Shown: positions 54,224-63,193 of the stretch, piece by piece
Numbering within the stretch: the stretch's first letter is position 1
Layout of the letters: each line of letters begins with the position of its first letter
Assembly (NCBI GenBank): GCA_022560025.1
Contig: JAFISE010000018.1
Coordinates: forward strand, 1 to 64,000
Direction: 5' to 3'
DNA from: Stagonosporopsis chrysanthemi
Lineage: Eukaryota; Ascomycota; Dothideomycetes; Pleosporales; Didymellaceae
Length of the DNA stretch: 64,000 bases
Made by a program: the position numbers and the translations under genes
Notes under the pieces: generated by a model
Databases searched by the model: none
What the model was told of the DNA's origin: nothing
Seen by the model: only the letters and a program-made list of their open reading frames with translations

Positions 54224-55381
54224 TTACATCGCGGCGAACACCCAGCTCATGAGACCGACGGCACCAGCGAAGAGAACAGCTGGTGCGTTGGCGGCAGCAG
54301 CGCCAGTGAACTCCGGCACGGCAGGGCGGGTGGGGTTGGCTGGAGGCGCGGCGGGAGGAGCTGCGGGAGGTCCGGCAGGAGGAGCAGCAGGAGGAGCAGC
54401 AGGAGGAGCAGCAGGAGGAGCAGCAGGAGGAGCGGCAGGAGGAGCGGCAGGAGGAGCGGCAGGAGGAGCGGCAGGAGGAGCGGCAGGAGGAGCGGCAGGA
54501 GGAGCGGCAGGAGGAGCAGCGGGAGGAGCGGCAGGAGGAGCAGCGGGAGGAGCGGCGGGAGGAGCAGCGGGAGGTCCAGCAGGAGGAGCGGCAGGAGGAG
54601 CAGCGGGAGGTCCAGCAGGAGGTCCAGCAGGAGGTCCAGCAGGAGGAGCTGGAGGCGCGGAAGGCTTTCCAGGCACAACGATGACCGAGGTGACCTTGGA
54701 GGTCGACGTGACGGTGGTGGTGCCATTGGTGGAGTAGACAGGGGGAGCCGGGGAAGGAGGAGGTGCGGTGCAGTACGCCTGGCAGCTGGTGACGGTGATG
54801 GTGCTGGTGGTGCTGGTAACCTTGCCGTCGGTGGTAATGGGGCAGACCGTGGTGGTTGTGTAGGTAGTCAAGTGCTGCGTCTGGTTGCTGGTGGGGTAGG
54901 GGGTAGGTGTGACGATGACGTGGGTCGGGTAGTCCTTGTAGTCGCAGACCTCCTTCTCAAAGGCGATGTAGGCCTCGTAGTCGTGCTTCTCGCAGCCCTT
55001 ACCGACCTGGCCGGCCACATCCTTGTGCTTCAGGTGCTCGCAAATGGCCTCGTAGTCGCAGGGGCTGAAGTGACCATCGGCAATGGCAGGGAAAACGTAG
55101 GTCTGCACAGACTGGGGAAGCTTCTGCACGGTACCAATGATGTCCTTGTCGCACTTGTGGTGCTCAGGGGCGGCGCTGTAGTGAGCAGTGACATAAGATG
55201 TCATTGTCAATGCCGAGGTGACGTAAGAAGTGGTGGTGGAAGGCATATTGCTGTAAGTGGAGTTTGTGACCGGAGGAACAGTGGGTTTATAGACCGGAGT
55301 GTCGACTGAGTAGACAGGGTAGACAGGAGGAGCCACTGGAGTGTAAGCTGGGTAGATGATGGATGAAACTTGGTAGGCCAT
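54224..55381 (-). CDS. Cell-wall protein with a long AAPP repeat and GPI signal
   Basis: 385 aa in one exon from the ATG at 55381. The N-terminus (MAYQVSSIIYPAYTPVAPPV) is Pro/Tyr-rich and has no hydrophobic signal peptide, which is odd for a wall protein; an upstream exon or different start may exist. A conserved Cys domain follows (HKCDKDIIGTVQKLPQSVQT, FSPCDYEAICEHLKHKD, KGCEKHDYEAYIAFEKEVCD; about residues 75-145). A Thr-rich part (LTTYTTTTVCPITT, TSTTSTITVTSC) leads to a roughly 100-residue run of Ala-Ala-Pro-Pro / Ala-Gly-Pro-Pro tetrads. The C-terminus (NAPAVLFAGAVGLMSWVFAA) is a GPI-type hydrophobic tail. The layout recalls fungal adhesins, but no specific adhesin is claimed. The opposite strand is also open over the repeat because of its composition. 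Confidence 0.78.
   Translation of the reverse strand: MAYQVSSIIYPAYTPVAPPVYPVYSVDTPVYKPTVPPVTNSTYSNMPSTTTSYVTSALTMTSYVTAHYSAAPEHHKCDKDIIGTVQKLPQSVQTYVFPAIADGHFSPCDYEAICEHLKHKDVAGQVGKGCEKHDYEAYIAFEKEVCDYKDYPTHVIVTPTPYPTSNQTQHLTTYTTTTVCPITTDGKVTSTTSTITVTSCQAYCTAPPPSPAPPVYSTNGTTTVTSTSKVTSVIVVPGKPSAPPAPPAGPPAGPPAGPPAAPPAAPPAGPPAAPPAAPPAAPPAAPPAAPPAAPPAAPPAAPPAAPPAAPPAAPPAAPPAAPPAAPPAAPPAAPPAGPPAAPPAAPPANPTRPAVPEFTGAAAANAPAVLFAGAVGLMSWVFAAM
54355..54657. repeat. 12-bp minisatellite encoding AAPP tetrads
   Basis: About 25 tandem copies of a GGAGGAGCAGCA-type unit, varying between GCAGCA, GCGGCA and GGTCCAGCA forms. It encodes the proline/alanine stalk of the wall protein on the minus strand. Length polymorphism between strains is likely. 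Confidence 0.9.
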
Positions 55382-55925
55382 CTTGAAGGATTTATAGCTT
55401 AGTTCGAACTTGGAACGAAAGTGTGACTGATCAAATGCAGGTGTTCAGCGAGTGTTGTCCTTCCATGTTCCGCTTCGGTACAGTTGTTATATAGAAAAAT
55501 GTTTCTCGCCATTCTCACTTCGACCGTTTGCGACATTTGTTAGCGCTTGCGACGGGCCCACGGTGATGCGCGAGGGTAAAAATAAACGCCACACGCATCC
55601 GGAGGATGTCTTTGTCTGAAGTTGAGCACTGCAGTTCTCTGGGTCGACGTTGCGCTTCCGGGTTCGGCCAATACTGAGGAATGTAACCACCACCAATGAA
55701 AATTCTTGCGCAAGGCTTGGTCGCTATTGGAAAGTTTGCAATTGGAAAAGTGCCCGGAGAAGTTTCCGCTCTCATGAGGCGCAAAAAGTGGCAAGCCTTG
55801 CTGCTCTTGTGCCCAAAACAGCACTTCATCTTTCGCCAAGTCCCACTGCGTGCTGCTGAAACGCACTTCAGTACACATCCACGAGAGCGTTACATTGAAC
55901 GCGGCTAGATTGTTGCGTTATGCTG
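55382..55925. other. Intergenic, upstream of the wall-protein gene
   Basis: Overlapping chance frames on both strands; none with family support. Confidence 0.4.
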
Positions 55926-56315
55926 TCATGAGCTGCTGGACACGTCAAATCCCTGCAATGGGCTGCCGATGCGATCAAGCAGCGTGGTTACAAGTGTGTT
56001 CGGCCTGTCTTCTGCTTCGCTCAGCCACCCAATAATACGTGAGATGTCCCTGACCTCATAGTAGCACTCATAGTGCTCTTGCGCATATCGCATCGCACGC
56101 GATCGGTCGTCTGTAGCATCGGGAGCGGGCTCTGGCTGATTAGCTAGAAGCTTCTCGTAGTAGCTGTTGACGGATTGACGTTTCTGTACTGGATGGCTCT
56201 TCATGTAGTCTCTATAGCGGTACGCTAGAACGTACGGGTCTCGTCGCAATGACCGAGCTTCCTCCTCTTTGCGGAGTCTGCGGGCGCACGATTGGGGAAT
56301 CTGCGGCTCGTCCAT
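55926..56315 (-). CDS. Small hypothetical protein (129 aa)
   Basis: Starts at ATG 56315 (MDEPQIPQSCARRLRKEEEA) and ends at 55926. The composition is charged and helical, with RDPYVLAYRYRDYMKSH, a second helix (SVNSYYEKLLANQ) and HYECYYEVRDISRIIGWLSE. No signal or membrane segment is visible, and I do not recognise the family. Regular codon use and a good start context support a real gene, but a fragment of a decayed gene cannot be excluded. It sits between the wall-protein gene and ARP5, all on the minus strand. Confidence 0.5.
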   Translation of the reverse strand: MDEPQIPQSCARRLRKEEEARSLRRDPYVLAYRYRDYMKSHPVQKRQSVNSYYEKLLANQPEPAPDATDDRSRAMRYAQEHYECYYEVRDISRIIGWLSEAEDRPNTLVTTLLDRIGSPLQGFDVSSSS

Positions 56316-56711
56316 GTGGGGTGATAGCAATTGATTGATTGCTGTCGTGTGAGGAAGTGTCAGTGAGAAACCTTCAACATTGAAGTGTAATTAAGAAATG
56401 TGCGACAAAGTACGCGAATCTTTGTCCCTAGCCCGCTCCTTCCTAGACGACACGCAGAGTTAAAGCAAAAGGCAAACACTTCTTGCTCTGTGGTGCTGAG
56501 ACAAACGCATTCTTTGTGTCCTACCGAACGCGCATTCACAGCACTTTTGACAGTGTTGCACATGGCAATCAAGACGATAAATCTTGTTCCCACGTTTGAA
56601 GTGATGTGAAATTACAGACAACGCCATGCCAACAGATACCTATTTCCGCAAGGTCAACGAACGCCTCATTCCTCATTGTGAGCCACAATACTCTTACAAA
56701 TGGCAAAGATC
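56316..56711. other. Intergenic downstream of ARP5
   Basis: No gene or repeat recognised. Confidence 0.4.
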
Positions 56712-59067
56712 TTATCCTAGCGCGTTGCCTAGATCGTGCTCTTTGATGTACTCTCCGCCCTTCTCAGCCCACTCCGCTTTGGTGATGAAGTTGCGCTTAT
56801 TTTCTTTCATACCACCCCATTGAGCTGCGCCTCGCCAGCTGTCTAGAACGCAGTCCTTTGCCCGCCGGACTTGCAATCTTTGCTCCGCAGGCAAGACAGC
56901 TCTCAGCTCTCTTCGCAGCCTTTCTTCAAAGCCTTGGAAAAGGGTATTACCTCCAGTCAGGAAGATATCGTCGAGTACATCGTCTCTTCTCGAGTTGGCT
57001 GCAAGTCGCTCGGTTAGGATCGTTGACGCGATCTCGACAATGCCTGCTTGGTCAAGTCCAGCAATGGACGGCTGGAACACGACCTCGGGAACGCGAATGC
57101 GCTCGACGTTGAGATGCAATTGATGCCCCTCACGTTGAGATTCGGGGTCGTATGGGTAAGGACCGTGGAAGAAAGCGTGGAGAACGCTCTTGGTCCAGTC
57201 TGTCTGTGCCTCGCGTGTAGAGTCTTCCGTGAAGTTTGGATCGTGCTGTAACAATTGACCTTCGATGTCCTTGAGAGCTTTGGTCAGATCCTCCTCTTCC
57301 TCGTCGTCCGACCCTTCGCCAGTTGCGATCGTGCGGTATACGGTCCAGTCGGCATCGTCAGCACCGAAGGTATCATCGTCTCCGCCGCCACGGCGACGCT
57401 TCTTTGATGGTGCGTCAGAGGCCAAGTTGGCAATAGACTTCATCCGCATCTGGTTGGCAAGCGACTTGCGATTGCCAAGCTCGGCCTTGAGACGTTCCCG
57501 ATCCTTTATCTTCTGAACAATAGCTTGGCGTGCTATTCTTCGCTCCCCGATCCAGCCATCCGGATCAGTCTCTCGGCGTTCATCGTCGAGGCGCTGTTCT
57601 TCTGCTAGTCGAGCCTTCTCGTTCTCCTTCTCAGCCCGTGCGCGTAGACGCGCATCGTAATTTGATTTCATCAGTCGCTGTTGGCGCTTCTGTTTGATGC
57701 CTTCCTCGTCGAGTTGATCATCTGGGACTTCAAGTAGAGGAAATGTTGGCTCTTCTTGTTGCTCCTCCTCGGCGTCGTCACCGAGATCCTTATTACGGGT
57801 CTTCTTGATCGACTTCTCCAGCTCCTTGACTCTCTTGTCAAGCTGAGACTCTTCGTCAAAGTCGTTTGACTCAAGCACACGTGCCTTCTCCTTCTTGGTG
57901 GGAATCTCCTGTAGCTGCGCCTGTAGCTGTACATAGTACTCGAACTCTTCCTCCTTTTTCTTGAGCTTCTCCAGACGCATCTTGGCAGCCTGAGCTTGTA
58001 GCCGTCGTCCACTTTCTTTGCGTTTCTCAGCTGCTATTGCCAGTTCTTCCTCAGTCTTCTGGACCACGACCTGCTCGGTAAATGGCGTTTGAACGATATG
58101 ATCACGATCCTCCAGCCCTGTCCAATCCAGATAGTGGCTGAGCTCCTCTTCGTAGTTTTGTGAGACATAGCAATGCTCCCTGACCAGGTCTTCTGCCTGA
58201 GTGTCGCTCAGCTTGCCAGGGAAGGAAGGGTACTTCAGCCTTAGCAGCTTTAGCAGGTATTGCGCGGACTGGAATCGCCCCCAATTGAGTCGTGTGGCCT
58301 GTGAGAGAAGGGGTTTGGCGTCGACGACGGGTATAAGGTGGGTCGAGGTGTAAGAAGAGTCGACGACCAAGCCACTGCGGCCACCATTGTACGAGTACGA
58401 GAAGAGTGAATCGACACCGTATGCGACGGACGGCGCGCCGTAACACTCGAACAAGATTTCAGACATGGCTATTGTCCTTTGGTTAGCGATGTGCAGCAGC
58501 ATTGAACGGTCTGACACGCACTCTTCCGGGTGTAGCCCAAGTTTGCGACGGGTTCAGTCATGACGATGGGCCTGTCTATGCTCCCTGACTGCCCGTCGAT
58601 GCCCATCTTGATGAAGCAGTAGTCCAGCACGCCCTCCATGGCGTCCCAGTTGTTGATGATGTTACTCCCGGGCTCGTAGATGGGCTTCGACTGCCCACGC
58701 GCCGTGCCATCTGAGTAGACGTCTGACCCTATGAAGGTGAATGTGCGGTTGAGTTTGCGGTCCCTATACCGCGCCATGTTCGGCAGCACAGAGAGGCGTG
58801 GCCTAGAATCAAAGGACCATCCTGCGCGTACCGCCGACGAGCCTAGGTTGCGTTAGCTTTCGACACATTCGAGCTTCAGTAACTCGCGACAGTACCATTG
58901 TCAATGATGATGGCGGTTTCGCGGTTACTGCGCGCGTAGCCCTCGTTGTCGGTAGGCCTGAATCCCTCGAAAGGCGGCTCGCTCACGTTCCAGATGCGCG
59001 CTGGCGGAGGCTTAGGAGAGTTGCGCCCCGAGGCGACTGGCGCATCATTGATCGCAGAGGGCGCCAT
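56712..59067 (-). CDS. Actin-related protein 5 (INO80 complex)
   Basis: Exons 59067-58896, 58842-58522 and 58468-56712 with two 53-nt introns (GTACTG...ACCTAG and GTGCGT...AATAG) give 749 aa, close to yeast Arp5 (about 755). The actin fold is visible in pieces: ETAIIIDNGSSAVRAGWSFD (phosphate-1 loop), PIVMTEPVANLGYTRKTMSE, ILFECYGAPSVAYGVDSLFS, and the C-terminal IFLTGGNTLFQGFEERLRRE (phosphate-2 region). Between them is the long charged insertion typical of Arp5 (about residues 300-560), with coiled-coil and KKRRRGGGDDD segments. Arp5 binds Ies6 and couples ATP hydrolysis by the INO80 motor to nucleosome sliding. The neighbouring IES6 gene supports the assignment. Confidence 0.95.
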
Positions 59068-59463
59068 TATCGCAGAATCGTTGATGGGGGCGGAGTCGAT
59101 TGGTCGGGGTTTATACCATGCCGCGCAGTCGAGGGGTGGCGGGCGCAGATCACTAGCGCGCGAGAATGCTGGAGATGTGTTGCATGCTCGTGGTTCAGAA
59201 GTGAGCTGCCATCACGGACCTCCGAGGTGTTGTGCGCTAGCTTTCAAGATATCCCCTCAGACCAAAAGTACAAGTGTAGACTTGCGGGTCGGGAGAATGG
59301 CTATCAAGGTTACAGAATTCAGGCGTAATCATTGATTCTTTCTCGTATTTGGGTATCATTATGTACATCATCGACGCAGTCTCATCAGGGCCTCTACCTT
59401 CTTCGGCCTCATGTACAGACAGCTCTTGCATCAAATCGTGGTTTGAACCAACATTCTGTCCAC
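59068..59463. promoter_or_regulatory. Upstream region of ARP5 and 3' region of DAD4
   Basis: The two minus-strand genes follow one another; this 396-bp gap must contain the ARP5 promoter and the DAD4 terminator region. No sites claimed. Confidence 0.4.
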
Positions 59464-59841
59464 CTAGGCTGGATCCTTCAGCCCGTTCGTCGCTATTACT
59501 GTTAGCCTTACATGGTGTCAGTCCGTCGAGAGACATCGTTACCTTCAAGATGGAACAAAACGTTCGATTGGTAGTTTTTGAACATCTGCGCGACAAGCTC
59601 GGTGTCCATGTTCTGAATGTTGATCTCTTGAAGGTTCTTGTTCAACATCATAATGGCCTCGTTCAATTTCTCCTGCCTCTGTGTCAGCTTAGTGAATACT
59701 GGCCTTGTTTACATTGGGCAGCCACTCACAACATTGACAATGATGCGCGAGAGCAGAAGGCTCTGTTGATGCTCGTGGGGGCTCTCCTTGTATCGTGTCA
59801 ACACTGCTTCCCTGTGTATTTTACAGGAGCCAACGTACCAT
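59464..59841 (-). CDS. DASH complex subunit Dad4
   Basis: Four exons: 59841-59839 (only the ATG), 59786-59730, 59672-59543 and 59492-59464, with introns of 52, 57, 57 - counted between exons as 52, 57 and 50 nt. Phase is kept throughout and the product is exactly 72 aa, as in yeast Dad4. The sequence matches the family: MESPHEHQQSLLLSRIIVNV, EKLNEAIMMLNKNLQEINIQ, NMDTELVAQMFKNYQSNVLF, HLEATNGLKDPA. Dad4 is one of the ten subunits of the DASH/Dam1 ring that couples kinetochores to spindle microtubules. The last acceptor was chosen as TAATAG so that LEATNGLKDP is produced; the nearby AACAG would add VI. The gene shares a short divergent promoter with IES6. Confidence 0.93.
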
Positions 59842-60014
59842 ATCCGATTGCGACGCGACAGGTGGTGTTGGTGGGATGGACCAGAACAGTTAGCTGCAGG
59901 GCGGCTTTAGTGAAGGGCGATCGCCGGCCGCAGCTCCACCTCCGCAAGCTCCCATCAACAGCTCGACAGCAACCACGCGTCACAGCCGCCGCATCCACAC
60001 GCTGCACATCAAAC
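59842..60014. promoter_or_regulatory. Divergent DAD4/IES6 promoter (173 bp)
   Basis: The space between the two start codons. It must contain both 5' regions, so transcription of the two genes is probably linked. No specific sites are claimed. Confidence 0.5.
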
Positions 60015-60575
60015 ATGGCGCCTCTTACTACTCAATCAGACGAGAAGACGCATCAAGCGCTGCTCGACAAGCTCGACATCTACTCCGTACACAAACCCTT
60101 CCGCAACCCGCATTGGAAGCCAGCGCAGCGCCGCAACAAGAACCTCAAGCAGGTCCTCGGTGATGCGTCGCGCCGAGAAGCCTCGATGATGAACACGCAA
60201 GCCAACAGCGGTGCATCGACGCCAGCCATCGCCTCCGAAGGTGGCTCGACGCCAGCCGGCATCGGTCGACCGCCGAACATTGCACAAGCAGCGCAGAGTC
60301 TCGACCGGCTGGTACTTGAGAAGAACGGGCGTGCAGCTGCCGGCAACGTGACAGGACCTGCACCGACGTACCAAAATATCGAGTCTGCACCTAGCTTCCA
60401 CCCCAGCGCACAGAAGAAGTACTGCGACATCACCGGTTTGCCTGCGCCTTACACCGACCCGAAGACAAGGCTACGGTACCACAACAAGGAGATGTTCGGG
60501 ACCATCAGGACGATGCCACAGAACGTTTATGAGGGATATCTGGCCGCAAGAGGTGCCCACACGGTGCTCAAGTGA
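60015..60575 (+). CDS. INO80 complex subunit Ies6 (YL1 C-terminal domain)
   Basis: Intronless, 186 aa from the ATG at 60015 (MAPLTTQSDEKTHQALLDKL). The N-terminal part has PFRNPHWKPAQRRNKNLKQV, a conserved basic block, followed by a Ser/Thr/Ala-rich linker. The C-terminal YL1_C domain (about residues 130-185) is unmistakable: KKYCDITGLPAPYTDPKTRL, RYHNKEMF, then YEGYLAARGAHTVLK. Ies6 binds Arp5 and the pair contacts the nucleosome in the INO80 remodeller. Length and motifs fit fungal Ies6. ARP5 is 0.95 kb away on the other strand. Confidence 0.94.
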   Translation: MAPLTTQSDEKTHQALLDKLDIYSVHKPFRNPHWKPAQRRNKNLKQVLGDASRREASMMNTQANSGASTPAIASEGGSTPAGIGRPPNIAQAAQSLDRLVLEKNGRAAAGNVTGPAPTYQNIESAPSFHPSAQKKYCDITGLPAPYTDPKTRLRYHNKEMFGTIRTMPQNVYEGYLAARGAHTVLK

Positions 60576-61319
60576 GCCGTCGTGCCGTGTAGATGGCAAC
60601 CAAACATCGCTTGCGACACACCAGAAGCTCACGGCCTGAATCAAACAACACCCACGGTCCAGAGCTTCAAAGGACGAAGCCCACCTCCAGCCGCGTACGT
60701 CAGGCACATGGTGACAGCAACCTGGGCACAAGGAAGGGCATGCACGCAACATCACGATATGTATGACCATCAAAGTCAAGCACCTTCCACCCACGCAAGC
60801 TCCTTTCGAAGCAAGGCTCAAGAAGGCGCTCCGGCTTAATCGTGATCCTGTATTGTTCTTCGCCCATCAGACGGGGTACCAGGAGCTCGGGGGAGACTTC
60901 CTAGTTACAGCAGCACGTAGTGGCATACTGTCGTCAGGGCGGTTCTACAGTCCTTCCATCACCATAGGCTTCTGCAAGATAGCACCGTCAAGAATAGACA
61001 TTGATTCATTGAACGCTGGTACACCATCTTGACACCTGTGATGTTGAGTCGGAAGCTGGTGAGTGATGGGACTGCAGGTCAAAAATCTAAATCTGCGAAC
61101 AGCGCGCAACCTCACGCTAGACAGGGGGTTCAGCACTAGCGGCCGAGGCGCGTCAACCTCAACGGGTTTGGACACGAGACAAAAGTCCCAGGCACCAGAT
61201 AACTACATACATACATTCTCTTGTTCTGTCCAGATCGCTGATTGTCACTTGCACGCGCTTCGTTTCTCACTCTCCACCTTTTCATTAGCAATCAGGCCAA
61301 CGGCCCCCCAGTTTTCAAG
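60576..61319. other. Intergenic between IES6 and GOT1
   Basis: No additional gene recognised. Must contain the GOT1 promoter. Confidence 0.4.
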
Positions 61320-61971
61320 ATGCCTACCATGTGGCTTTCAGACACGCAGAGTACGCCGTCACCACCACAAATCTGTAGACGTTCTTTACTGACAATTGCC
61401 CAGAGATCGGAGTCGCATTCTGCTCAGGAGGTATACGCGCCTCCCCTTCTCCCCTCCGGACGCTCTAACACACTCCCCAGGCGGTCTCTTCCTCATGGGC
61501 GGCGTGATGATGTTCTTTGACCGCGCCATGTACGTCTCCCTCCCTCCCATCTCTCCCTCTCTCTCGCGCGCGCCCACTAATAAAACCCTCCTCTAGGCTG
61601 GCCATGGGCAACGTAAGCTCCCACCCCTCTCGCCACGAATCACCTACCCTCTAACTCCCCACCTCCCCCAGATCCTCTTCCTCATCGGCCTCACGCTTAT
61701 AATCGGCACGCAAAAAACACTCGCCTTCTTCGCGCGCCGCCAGAAGTGGAAAGGCACCGCCGCCTTCGCCATGGGGATAACACTGATCCTGATGCGCTGG
61801 GCGTTCTTCGGCTTCCTGATCGAGCTGTACGGGATCCTGGTTCTGTTTGGGGATTTCTTCGCGACGATTGCCGGGTTTGCGGGGGGGATTCCGATCGTGG
61901 GGCCGTATATTGCAAAGGCGCTTAATAGCTTGGGGGGCGCGAGTGCGGCGGCGAACGGGGAGAGTGTTTGA
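61320..61971 (+). CDS. Vesicle transport protein Got1
   Basis: Five exons, 61320-61350, 61404-61430, 61481-61529, 61597-61612 and 61672-61971 (31, 27, 49, 16 and 300 nt). Introns of 53, 50, 67 and 59 nt are all GT-AG and phase-consistent, giving 140 aa. The protein reads MPTMWLSDTQKIGVAFCSGG, then GLFLMGGVMMFFDRAMLAMG, NILFLIGLTLIIGTQKTLAF, FARRQKWKGTAAF, MGITLILMRWAFFGFLIELY, and a C-terminal membrane pair (GILVLFGDFFATIAGF, GGIPIVGPYIAKAL). Four membrane segments and the GTQKT...RRQKWKG loop are diagnostic of Got1. Got1 acts at the Golgi and in ER-Golgi vesicle traffic. Only the last exon is large, so the gene is easily missed. Confidence 0.94.
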
Positions 61972-63193
61972 GTGAGTGGAGAAGAGCGGGCGCGCACGGC
62001 GTTGGATGGGTGGGGTGCGGGAGGGCGCTGCGGTTGCGCAAAGGCGTAGAGAGAGCTGGGGAAGAAGACATGCGCCTGGGGGAGATGTGCAGTGCGTTAC
62101 GGGAGAATTGGCGTTTGGCGCAGGACAGACAGCGCGGCTGTGCGTGCACGCCGCGGGACTATGATACCACACTACACGAAGAACACGATCACCAAGAGCA
62201 ACTTTACACAAGCGCAGACCACTCTTCCTCCCTACCGCAGTCTCAGCAGACACGCAGGACACTCCACCCTACCTCACTGCACCAATGTCCACAACGACGC
62301 TCCACTACAACAACACCGGCAGCCTGACATCCGAGGCGCGCACGCATAAACGCCCTGTCTCGTGTGGATCTTGCTTCCGGGCGAATTGCTTGCCTTGCCC
62401 TGTCATGCCTTGCCCTGTCATGCCTGACATCACCTCGTCTTACCCTACCATGCCTTAACGCGCCAATTAAGAAGTTCGAAACATGGGGGCTCTGAAACAC
62501 GCACCTGGCTCCAAAACCCCCCCACTCTCCACCTCGGACCTTGCACCTGCATCTGCAGCTCAGATACGCGGCAAAAAACACCACAATACCTGTTGCAGTC
62601 CATCGCTGCCATATGTGTATGGTGAGTCCGCCGTAGCACAGCGCACGGGGTGAAGATATCACAGCACATCCTTTCGCGCCCTCTCCTCCCTCTCGACACA
62701 CAGTTGCCTGCACGTACACGGTAAGGGTCCAGTCCCTTTGTTTCACATCTGCGGTAGGGGTATGAGTTGAGCGGCTCGCTAAGAGCAGGGATACACATCC
62801 GGGCGGCGCGAGACGGCTAAACTGGGCCGGGTTCGTTTCGAGTAGTCTCGTGTGTGATAAGCAGGTACGGGAAGGCGAAGAGAGAGCTAGAGAGAGGGGT
62901 GTAAAGGGTGTGCGTGGGAAGCGTGAGAAGGCAAGAAGGAAAACGGGACGTTGAGAAGAAGGGGAGAGTGCTGGGTGGAAATGGTGGATGGAGAATAGTA
63001 TGAGAATTTCTTCTGCTCGTGAATGAATTACATAAATATGCCCAAGGAAACAAACACCATTTTCCGTACCCTGGTGCTTTGTACCGGTTCCCTGCGCACG
63101 CCGGCGCCGCGATGTAATGCCAAACGCCGAATGCCGAGGGAAATCTAAGTCGTAGTCGTATAAGTCTCAAAACAGCACCATATGTCTGTATCT
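61972..63193. other. 1.2-kb intergenic region, no gene assigned
   Basis: A 57-codon plus-strand frame (62285-62458, MSTTTLHYNNTGSLTSEA...) and two tandem CCTTGCCCTGTCATG copies near 62395-62425 are present. Neither is convincing as a gene. Confidence 0.35.

Noticed and set aside
54209..55309. Long plus-strand open frame rich in RSGRR repeats
   Set aside because: It is the antisense of the AAPP minisatellite; the open frame is a by-product of GC-rich 12-bp repeats. The minus strand carries Cys domain, Thr-rich stalk and GPI signal.
59237..59596. 119-residue minus-strand frame overlapping the DAD4 3' end
   Set aside because: It reads through the last DAD4 intron; the spliced 72-aa Dad4 matches the family exactly in length and sequence.
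59349..60014. N-terminal extension of IES6 by the upstream open frame
   Set aside because: This stretch is antisense to DAD4 exons and introns and lacks Ies6 similarity; the ATG at 60015 gives the normal Ies6 N-terminus.
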